From Kocuria marina (GTDB taxonomy: Bacteria; Actinomycetota; Actinomycetes; Actinomycetales; Micrococcaceae), in contig BMZV01000005.1 of assembly GCA_014652975.1 (NCBI GenBank), positions 56,707 to 120,706 on the forward strand: DNA of 64,000 nucleotides, read 5' to 3'. This document shows positions 1-6,946 of this stretch, piece by piece. The notes under the pieces were generated by a model. The model did not search any database and was not told where the DNA came from. It worked only from the letters and a program-made list of their open reading frames with translations. Each line of letters starts with the position of its first letter. Position 1 is the first letter of the stretch. The position numbers were made by a program, and so were the translations under genes.

Positions 1-108
1 ATCCGCACTTCGGGGTGGGGCCCGGTCTTCGAGAGGGCACCCATCACCACGGGGGACGTGCGAAGGGGCGCGGCTGAGGCGCACCGGAGCAGAACTGGGG
101 GAGATTTC

Positions 109-1782
109 ATGCGTATTGCCGGGCAGGCAACTTTCTTGACGGACCACGACCACACCATCCACGCGTGGGTCCACGGCCCCGCGGACGATCGTGTGCGCGG
201 CGCCGTGATCGTGGCGCCGGCCTTGGCGCGCGAGGAGGTCGTGAGTCACCGCAGCATGCGCCTCGTGGCCGCGCGCGCCGCGGAATCCGGGTGGCTCGTG
301 ATCCGCCTGGCGTGGAGCGGGACCTCCGAATCCGGTGCGCGTCCGGCCCTGAGCAACCCGCTCGAGGTGTGGCACGAGGACCTCGCGGTGGCCCACAGTG
401 CCGCGCGGGAGCTCGTAGGACCTGATCTGCCCGTGCACGGGATCGGGCTGCGCATCGGTGCGGGTGTGCTCGCGACCTCACCCCTGCCGTTCGATCGGCG
501 CGTGCTGTGGGAACCGGTCTCGGGCGCCGTCTACATGCGCCAGTACACGGGCCTGCGGCGCACGAGCGGGTTGATCCTGCCGCCTGAGGTCCCCGACGGC
601 GTGGAGATCGGCGGCGCACACTTCACCGACGCCGAAGCCGCGGCCATCCGCGCCCTACCGGATCCCCGCAAGATCAAGACCCCGGGTCTGATCACGGTGC
701 GCGAGGAGGACCGGCGCATCGCCAAGAAGTTATACGGCGTGGCCGCGATCTACGCGAAGGCGAGTCCGGAGGCGATCGCCGCCCTCGTGGGTCGACTGGA
801 CGATTCCGTCCCCACCACGTCCCACAGGGAGGACTGGGTGGACGTGAGCGGCTGGCGTCCCACGACGACCGCGTGCTTCCATGTGGCGGAGTTCGGCGCG
901 GAGGTCCAGGAGGACCTGCTGGAGCTGGGCCCGGACCACTTGCCGGCCTCCTACACTCACCCCGTGGGCCGCGACGGCACCGGGGCCGGCGCGGTGGTGC
1001 TCGCACCGCCGTCCGCGGACCCCAAGGACGGGCCCACGGGACTGTGGACCGTGCAGGCACGCCGACTCGCCGCGCGCGGTGTCCCCGCGCTGCGCATCGA
1101 GCGTCACCACTGCGGTGACGCCGCTGGCCTGGACGAGGTCAAGGACATCAACCCTTACACGGGGCAGGGCGTGGCGGACCTGGACCTGGGTGCCGCGTGG
1201 CTGGCCGAGCGCACCGGGGAGAAGGTCACCGGGGTGGGGCTGTGCGTGGGCGGCTGGCTGGTCGCCATGGCCCCGCCCACGAGCGCCATGACCACCCGCG
1301 TGGTGCTCAACAACGTGGCGTGGCGCGCGGCGGAGAGCTACTACGACAAGCTCTATCGCAACTGGGACGTGGACGCCGTGCTGGAACAGCTGCGCACCAT
1401 GAGCGACGTGGAGGTCACCACGAGCTGGCGCACGCGCGCCAAGGACCGGGTGCGCCGCCGCATGCCGTACATCGCGTGGCTCGTGCTGGGCCGGCGCAAC
1501 ATCCCCAACGTTCCCGAGGTGGTCATGGAGTACGCGTCCCGGGGCGCCGAGGTCACGTTCTACTTCGGGCCGGAGGACGGTCTGCTCTTCCAGCAGGAAC
1601 GCGGGGAGGAGGGTCTGGCCCGGTTGCAGCGCCAGGGCCGCCGGATCAGGGTGGCCCACGTGCCCGCCCTGGACCACTCCCTCCAGGCCCACGCCTCACG
1701 CCTCACGGCCCTCGAGATCGTGGACGCCGCCCTGGGCCTGAGCCCCTCACCCGCCGAGGAGGTCGTCCCGTGCGCCGTCTGA
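109..1782 (+). CDS. Double-domain alpha/beta hydrolase, first gene of the visible operon
   Basis: 557 aa. The ATG at 109 was chosen over an upstream GTG at 58 because GGGGGAG lies 8 nt before it. Two alpha/beta-hydrolase folds sit in tandem. In the first (about residues 1-240) the nucleophile elbow reads GLRIG, with Arg115 where Ser is expected, so this half looks catalytically dead. In the second (about 280-545) the elbow is GLCVGG with Cys379 as likely nucleophile, Asp490 in a GPEDG loop and His523 in a LDHSL motif, giving a Cys-Asp-His triad. A paralogue lies at 9886-11637 on the other strand. Its stop overlaps the GTG start of the next gene, so it is probably co-translated. A thioesterase or acyltransferase acting on the carrier protein downstream is inference from context. 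Confidence 0.85.
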   Translation: MRIAGQATFLTDHDHTIHAWVHGPADDRVRGAVIVAPALAREEVVSHRSMRLVAARAAESGWLVIRLAWSGTSESGARPALSNPLEVWHEDLAVAHSAARELVGPDLPVHGIGLRIGAGVLATSPLPFDRRVLWEPVSGAVYMRQYTGLRRTSGLILPPEVPDGVEIGGAHFTDAEAAAIRALPDPRKIKTPGLITVREEDRRIAKKLYGVAAIYAKASPEAIAALVGRLDDSVPTTSHREDWVDVSGWRPTTTACFHVAEFGAEVQEDLLELGPDHLPASYTHPVGRDGTGAGAVVLAPPSADPKDGPTGLWTVQARRLAARGVPALRIERHHCGDAAGLDEVKDINPYTGQGVADLDLGAAWLAERTGEKVTGVGLCVGGWLVAMAPPTSAMTTRVVLNNVAWRAAESYYDKLYRNWDVDAVLEQLRTMSDVEVTTSWRTRAKDRVRRRMPYIAWLVLGRRNIPNVPEVVMEYASRGAEVTFYFGPEDGLLFQQERGEEGLARLQRQGRRIRVAHVPALDHSLQAHASRLTALEIVDAALGLSPSPAEEVVPCAV

Positions 1783-2915
1783 GAACACGCAGCGCCCGCG
1801 CGCTCGCCGGGTGCGCCCTCACGGCCGTGCTGCTGAGCGGCTGCGCGGCCGGCGGGTCCGGCGACCACGCGCCGTCCTCCTCCGGTGAGAGCCTGGGTTT
1901 CGACGACGCCGCGCTGTCCCGGGTGGGTTTCGCGGACCCGCAGCAACTCACGCAACCGTCCCACGGGATCACCGTGACGGGTGCGCGGGGGCTCTCGGAG
2001 CGGGCCGCGGAACTCGCGGTGAGCACGGACCAGGTCTCTGCCGAGGCCCCGGGCGGGCGCAACTCGGTGGTGGTGATCACCCCGCAGGACTACGACCCCG
2101 CGAAGAAGTACCCGGTGGTGTATCTCCTCCCGGGCAGCGGTGCCACGGAGGCCCCTGCCCTGCAGTGGTACGAGGCGGGTCAGGCCGAGCAGCTCACCCA
2201 GGGTCTGCCCGTGATCACTGTCATCGTGAGCGGGGGCAAGGTGGGCTGGTACTCGGACTGGGCGTCCCAGGAGGAACTCACGCAGAACTGGGAGACATTC
2301 CACCTGGACCAGGTGGTGCCGTGGGTGGATCAGCACCTGTCCACCAGGGCGGACCGCGAGCACCGCGTGATCATCGGCAACTCGATGGGCGGGTACGGCG
2401 CCATGCGCTACGCCGAGCAACGTCCCGATCTCTTCGGGGAGGCCGTGAGCCTGTCCGGGTTGCTGGACCTGTCCTCGGATGAGGCCAAGCAGACGATCGC
2501 CACGGGATCCCAGGAGGCCACGGGCCGCACCGATTCGGTGTTCGGCAACGGCTCGGTCACGACCGAGGAACAGTGGCGTGCGAACGATCCCGCGGTCCGG
2601 AGCGGGGAGCTCAAGAATGTCCACGTGCAACTCTTCGCTGGCCGGGGCAACGGCCAGGAGGGGGACATCGAACCCGCTCTGAAGGACACCACGGTGACCA
2701 TGGCGCGCGAGCTCGAGTCACAGGGAGTGGATTACCAGTACACCGAGTACGGCCAGGCGGGCCAGTGCAACGGCGGCCACGAGTTCCCGTGCTGGACCCC
2801 CGCGGCCACGGTCGCCCTCGGGCGCTGGGCCGATCGGGTGGGCGTGAAGCGCACCTCGCCCCAGCCGTCGGTGCCCTCGGCATTCGAGGACGTGACCTCA
2901 CGGAGCTCGTCGTGA
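1770..2915 (+). CDS. Lipoprotein esterase (esterase D / antigen 85-like fold)
   Basis: 381 aa. The GTG start at 1770 lies inside the end of the previous gene and has AGGAGG at 1757-1762. A signal peptide with the lipobox LLSGC puts the lipidated Cys at residue 25, so the protein is probably anchored on the outer face of the membrane. The catalytic domain (about 70-360) has GNSMGG with nucleophile Ser205, as in the putative esterase family (PF00756) that includes esterase D and mycolyltransferases. There is no sign of mycolic acid genes here, so a mycolyl role is unlikely. It may transfer or remove acyl groups outside the cell as the last step of this operon (inference). The next gene starts at the stop with a GTGA overlap. 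Confidence 0.85.
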   Translation: MRRLRTRSARALAGCALTAVLLSGCAAGGSGDHAPSSSGESLGFDDAALSRVGFADPQQLTQPSHGITVTGARGLSERAAELAVSTDQVSAEAPGGRNSVVVITPQDYDPAKKYPVVYLLPGSGATEAPALQWYEAGQAEQLTQGLPVITVIVSGGKVGWYSDWASQEELTQNWETFHLDQVVPWVDQHLSTRADREHRVIIGNSMGGYGAMRYAEQRPDLFGEAVSLSGLLDLSSDEAKQTIATGSQEATGRTDSVFGNGSVTTEEQWRANDPAVRSGELKNVHVQLFAGRGNGQEGDIEPALKDTTVTMARELESQGVDYQYTEYGQAGQCNGGHEFPCWTPAATVALGRWADRVGVKRTSPQPSVPSAFEDVTSRSSS

Positions 2916-3367
2916 CGAGCGCGCCCGTGACCGTGACACGCGGGACCGAGGCCGGGGACGGTGTCGTCGGCGTACCCCGCGTGGGGTGCGACCTGCAGGA
3001 GGTCGCGCCCGTGGCCGAAGCGCTCGCGCAGCGCGGGCAGCGGTACCTGCGGGCACTGTTCGCGCCCGAGGAGATCGCCGACCTCACGCGTCCGGACGGA
3101 CGCCCGCTCGCGGCGGAGTCCGTGGCGGGGCGCTTCGCGGCCAAGGAGGCCGTGCTGAAGGTCTTGCGCCCGAGCGCCGACGACGCCGTGGCCTGGCCCC
3201 AGATCATGATCCGCGCGGACGCCCACGGTGCCCCTCGCGTGGAACTGCGGGGCACGGCCGCCTGCCTGGCCCGCGGCGCCGGACTCGGGGCGTGGAGCGT
3301 GAGCACGTCCCACGACGGAGGCTTCGCGATGGCCGTGGCCCTGGCCATCCGCTCACCCCAGCCCTGA
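2912..3367 (+). CDS. 4'-phosphopantetheinyl transferase (AcpS-like)
   Basis: 151 aa. GTG at 2912 overlaps the preceding stop. The AcpS fold signatures are present: GCDLQEV with metal ligand Asp27, FAAKEAVLKVL with Glu79, and a C-terminal STSHDGG at 132-138. AcpS-type enzymes move phosphopantetheine from CoA to a carrier-protein serine. Its position directly before a carrier-protein gene suggests it is a dedicated activator of that carrier rather than the housekeeping AcpS, which is normally elsewhere in actinobacteria (inference). The gap to the next gene is 82 bp. Confidence 0.88.
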   Translation: MTSAPVTVTRGTEAGDGVVGVPRVGCDLQEVAPVAEALAQRGQRYLRALFAPEEIADLTRPDGRPLAAESVAGRFAAKEAVLKVLRPSADDAVAWPQIMIRADAHGAPRVELRGTAACLARGAGLGAWSVSTSHDGGFAMAVALAIRSPQP

Positions 3368-3449
3368 CCGGAGGCCAGACCACCGCGCCGACCGGTACCC
3401 GGGGCGCGGACATCGAAAACCACCACATCAACCGAAAGAGGTTCACCCC

Positions 3450-3704
3450 ATGGATTCCACCGCCATCGAGACCACCGTCCGCTCCGTGCTGGGCCAGCAC
3501 GGGAAGCTGTCCGAGGACGCCGGGACGATCGCCGCGGATGCGGACCTGTACCGCGCAGGCATGACCTCCCACGCGTCCGTGAACGTGATGCTGGGCCTGG
3601 AGGACGAGTTCGACATCGAGTTCCCCGAGGAGCGCCTGACCAAGGCCACGTTCACGTCCATCAACTCCATCACCGAGGCCGTGGAGGCGATCAACAATGA
3701 CTGA
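3450..3704 (+). CDS. Stand-alone acyl/aminoacyl carrier protein
   Basis: 84 aa, acidic, the usual size of a single carrier protein. The helix II region reads AGMTSHASV, so Ser40 is the probable phosphopantetheine site; the usual D-S-L is replaced by T-S-H, as I recall for carrier proteins that pair with amino acid:carrier protein ligases. AAAGAGG lies about 10 nt before the ATG. The gene ends 8 nt inside the next one. Together with the ligase at 4899 and the flavoprotein at 3697 it most likely carries a small amino acid as a thioester. Fatty acid synthesis is less likely because no FAS genes are near. Confidence 0.9.
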   Translation: MDSTAIETTVRSVLGQHGKLSEDAGTIAADADLYRAGMTSHASVNVMLGLEDEFDIEFPEERLTKATFTSINSITEAVEAINND

Positions 3705-4902
3705 TCATGCAGTACTGACCGACACCCCGCAGCGGGGTGCCGAGGACACCGACCGGGCCGAGCGGGTCGCCGCGCGCGCGGAGGCCGTGGCCGCCGTGGC
3801 GCGCGAGTTCGCGGACGCGGTGGACTCGGAGTCCCGGTTCCCGCGGGAGGCCATCGAGGAGGCCCGCGCCCAGGGCCTGTTGGCCGCGCCGATCCCGGAG
3901 GCGGACGGCGGGCTGGGCTACAGCATCACCGAGCTGTGCCGGATGCTCGAGCGCGTGGGTCGGGAGTGCACCTCCACGGCCATGATCCTGGCCATGCACC
4001 ACTCCCAGGTGCTGTGCCTCACCCGCCACGCGGACACCGACTTCCTGCGGGGCTACACCCGCCGTGTGGCCGCCGAGGGGCTGTTGTTGGCCTCCGCCAC
4101 GACCGAGGCCCAGATCGGCGGGGACACCCGCAATTCCACGTGCGCCGTGCGCCCGATCGAGGACGGCCGGGTGGCCCTGCACAAGAGCTGCCCCGTGATC
4201 TCCTACGGTGCGTACGCGGACGCGATCCTGGTGACCGCGCGGCGCAGCGAGGACGCGGCGTCGAGCGACCAGGTGCTGTTGGTGGTCGAGGCCGAGAACC
4301 TGCAGCTGGACCGCCAGCGTGGCTGGGACGCCCTGGGGATGCGGGGCACGTGCTCCGAGTCCTTCGAGCTGGACGCCACCACGCCCGCGGACGCCATGTT
4401 CACGGTGCTGTTCGAGACGATCTCCGCGCAGACCATGCTCCCGGCGGCCCACTGCCTGTGGGCCTCCGCGTGGTTGGGCATGGCTACCCAGGCCGGGCTC
4501 ACCGCCCGGTCCGTGGTGCAGAAGGCCGCGCGCAAGACCCCGGGGACCACACCGCCGTCCGCGCTGCGGCTCGCGGAACTCGAGGTGCAGCTGCAGTCCA
4601 TGACGGACGTGGTGCGCGCGAGCGTGGCCCGCTACGAGGCCGCGTGGGACGATCCGGCCGTGACCGAGTCCATGCAGTTCGCGATCGCCATGAACACCCT
4701 CAAGGTCTCGGGCGCGGAAGCAGTGCGCCGGATCGTGGGGGACGCCATGGTGATCGTGGGCATCACCGCTTTCGCCAATCGTTCGCCCGTGAGCCTGGCC
4801 CGGTTGTACCGGGACAGCATCGGGCCCTCGGTCATGGTCAACAACGACCGCATCCTGCTCCACACCGCCACACTCCAACTCGTTTCCAGGGGGCAACGAT
4901 GA
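3697..4902 (+). CDS. Acyl-CoA/acyl-ACP dehydrogenase-like flavoprotein
   Basis: 401 aa with the full acyl-CoA dehydrogenase layout: helical N-terminus, middle beta domain (around ASATTEAQIGG) and C-terminal helical domain ending in a RLYRDS segment. The C-terminal IYEGT-type Glu that acts as base in medium-chain dehydrogenases is not seen; the equivalent stretch reads SIGPSVMVNND. Relatives near carrier-protein ligases and in non-ribosomal peptide pathways oxidise aminoacyl thioesters on carrier proteins. Start ATG 3697 overlaps the carrier-protein gene by 8 nt and the stop overlaps the ligase start (ATGA), so the stoichiometry of the three is probably coupled. Substrate unknown; aminoacyl-carrier protein is the favoured guess. 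Confidence 0.85.
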   Translation: MTDHAVLTDTPQRGAEDTDRAERVAARAEAVAAVAREFADAVDSESRFPREAIEEARAQGLLAAPIPEADGGLGYSITELCRMLERVGRECTSTAMILAMHHSQVLCLTRHADTDFLRGYTRRVAAEGLLLASATTEAQIGGDTRNSTCAVRPIEDGRVALHKSCPVISYGAYADAILVTARRSEDAASSDQVLLVVEAENLQLDRQRGWDALGMRGTCSESFELDATTPADAMFTVLFETISAQTMLPAAHCLWASAWLGMATQAGLTARSVVQKAARKTPGTTPPSALRLAELEVQLQSMTDVVRASVARYEAAWDDPAVTESMQFAIAMNTLKVSGAEAVRRIVGDAMVIVGITAFANRSPVSLARLYRDSIGPSVMVNNDRILLHTATLQLVSRGQR

Positions 4903-5840
4903 GCGCCACGGACACCACACAGGACCTCTCCCAGCTGCAGGACACCTTCCGCGAGGGCCTCGAGGCCCACGGCTGGTTCCTGCCCACCCTCGGGGACGGC
5001 GTGACCGGGCTCGGTCCGCAGGCCGAGGACGTCGTGCAGGGCATCGCCGCCGCGGCCCGCAAGGTCGCGGCGCGGCTGTCCCCGGACGCCGGCACGCGCC
5101 GGTTGCGCTTCCCACCGGTCAACGGGACCCGGTTGCTCGAGCGCACGGACTACGTCGCGTCCTTCCCACAACTGCTCGGGACCATCTCCGCGTTCGAGGG
5201 CGACAACAAGGCTCACCGTGAGCTGCTCGCCACGTACGAGGAGCACGGTGACTGGTCCGCCCAGCTCACCCCGGCCGGCCACGCGCTGGTCCCCGCGGTG
5301 TGCCACCCCTTGTACGCGTACCTCGAGGGCTCGCAGGTGGACGGCTCGGTGTTCGAGCTCGTGGGCGAGTGCTACCGCCACGAGCCCAGCCCGGACCCCA
5401 TGCGTTTCGTGACCTTCCGGATGTTCGAGGCGGTGTGCCTGGGCACGCCGCAGGAGGCCCGGGAGCACCGCGAGAAGTGGCTCGAGGCGGGGACCAACCT
5501 GCTGAGCTCCCTGGGGCTCGAGGTCCAGGCGGACACCGCCAACGACCCGTTCTTCGGCCGCGCGGGGCGCCTGCTCAGCGCGGGTCAGCGCGAGGCGCAG
5601 TTGAAGTTCGAGATCCTCACGGAGGTCTACCCGGGGCATCCCACCGCGATCGCCTCCGCGAACCTGCACGAGGACCACTTCGGGGAGAGCTTCCACCTGC
5701 ACACCGCCGACGGCGCCGTGGCCCACTCCGCGTGCTTCGGCTTCGGTCTGGAGCGGGTGGCCCTGGCCCTGGCCATGCGCCACGGTTTCGACACCGCCGC
5801 GTGGCCCGCGACCGTGCGTCAGGAACTGGGGTTGCCATGA
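4899..5840 (+). CDS. Amino acid:[carrier protein] ligase (class II SerRS homologue)
   Basis: 313 aa. It resembles the truncated atypical seryl-tRNA-synthetase homologues first described in Bradyrhizobium, which lack a tRNA-binding domain, activate Gly or Ala with ATP and load it on a carrier protein. Class II motif 2 is CYRHEP...RFVTFRMFE (about 158-177), and motif 3 is the FGFGLERVALAL stretch (280-291). The zinc triad of the family is matched by Cys135, Glu177 and Cys279. The length fits the family. Start ATG 4899 and the next start ATG 5837 both overlap stops. Which amino acid is used cannot be read by eye. Confidence 0.9.
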   Translation: MSATDTTQDLSQLQDTFREGLEAHGWFLPTLGDGVTGLGPQAEDVVQGIAAAARKVAARLSPDAGTRRLRFPPVNGTRLLERTDYVASFPQLLGTISAFEGDNKAHRELLATYEEHGDWSAQLTPAGHALVPAVCHPLYAYLEGSQVDGSVFELVGECYRHEPSPDPMRFVTFRMFEAVCLGTPQEAREHREKWLEAGTNLLSSLGLEVQADTANDPFFGRAGRLLSAGQREAQLKFEILTEVYPGHPTAIASANLHEDHFGESFHLHTADGAVAHSACFGFGLERVALALAMRHGFDTAAWPATVRQELGLP

Positions 5841-6946
5841 CCGCCGTGACCGTGAACCACGGTGGGTCGGCGGGTACCGCGTCCGTGCGGGAGCCCTTCG
5901 GCCACGAGGTCCTGGCCGTGCGCGGGTGCGAGTCGCTCACCGTGGCGAACGCACCGCGCTCCGTCCTGCACGACCCGGCGGAACCGTGGTCACCCACGAA
6001 CTGCTACATGGACGTGTGGATCGGTCTCACCGCGACCCTCGGGTTGGACCCGCTGCCCATGCTCGGGGCCGCGTTCAGCGCGGACTTCCTGGGGGACCAG
6101 TGGGAGTTCCTCAAGCCCCGGCAGGAGGACCTTGAGACGCTCTACGGCCTCACGGTGGGGGAGTACGACACGTGGCGGCCCCTGGCCGAACACGTGCAGC
6201 TGGTGATGTCCCGCGGGGACGCCCTGATCGTGGAGGTGGACGCTTATCACCTCCCGGATACCGAGGGCGTGTCCTACGGGCGGGCCCATACCAAGACGTC
6301 CATCGTGCCGTTGCGCCTGGATCCGGTCGCGGGGGAACTCGTCTACCTGCACAACGACGGTGTCCACGTGCTGCACGGGGAGGACCTCGACAACGCGCTG
6401 GGCACGGGTGTGGGTTCCGGGTGGGTCCCGTACCCGTACGTGGAACTCGTGCGACTGGACGGCATCCGGTCCCTGGCGCCCGAGGCGCTGTGGCAGCGCG
6501 CCGTCGAGATCGCGCGGGGGCACCTGCGCCGCGCCCCGGACGCCGGGACGGGCAATACCGCGCACCCCGATCCGGCGGCCGACCGGCTCGTGGCCGCGAT
6601 CCGGGAGCACGTCCCGGTGCTCGCCGAGCGGGGCATGGAGTACTTCCACCAGTACTCGTTCGCGACGACGCGCCAGGCCGGTCTCACGTCCGGGCTCGCC
6701 GCCCACGCGTGCCGGTACCTCTCCCGCGGTGCGCAGGAGTGGCCGAGCGACGTGGACGCGGAGCAGCTGATCGAGGCCGCCGAGCAGTTCGACGCCGCCG
6801 CCGGTGCGGCCAAGACCCTGCAGTTCAAGCTCGCCCGAGCGGCCTCGGGCAGGACACCGCGCATCGACTCGTCCGCGGAGGCGTTCGTGGCCGGGCACAC
6901 CGCGGGCATGCGCGCGGTGCGTGAGGCCCTGGGCCTGGGGGAGTGA
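5837..6946 (+). CDS. DUF1839 family protein
   Basis: 369 aa cytosolic protein without signal peptide or membrane segments. The N-terminal half contains NCYMDVWIGL and FLGDQWEFLKP, and the centre EVDAYHLPDT and TKTSIVPL, which I recognise as the DUF1839 pattern; this family is known as a neighbour of amino acid:carrier protein ligases. The C-terminal half (about 210-369) is alpha-helical with no motif I can name. Biochemical role unknown. A function in releasing or condensing the carrier-bound amino acid is possible because it is always in step with the ligase: ATGA overlap upstream and GTGA overlap downstream. Confidence 0.82.
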   Translation: MTAVTVNHGGSAGTASVREPFGHEVLAVRGCESLTVANAPRSVLHDPAEPWSPTNCYMDVWIGLTATLGLDPLPMLGAAFSADFLGDQWEFLKPRQEDLETLYGLTVGEYDTWRPLAEHVQLVMSRGDALIVEVDAYHLPDTEGVSYGRAHTKTSIVPLRLDPVAGELVYLHNDGVHVLHGEDLDNALGTGVGSGWVPYPYVELVRLDGIRSLAPEALWQRAVEIARGHLRRAPDAGTGNTAHPDPAADRLVAAIREHVPVLAERGMEYFHQYSFATTRQAGLTSGLAAHACRYLSRGAQEWPSDVDAEQLIEAAEQFDAAAGAAKTLQFKLARAASGRTPRIDSSAEAFVAGHTAGMRAVREALGLGE

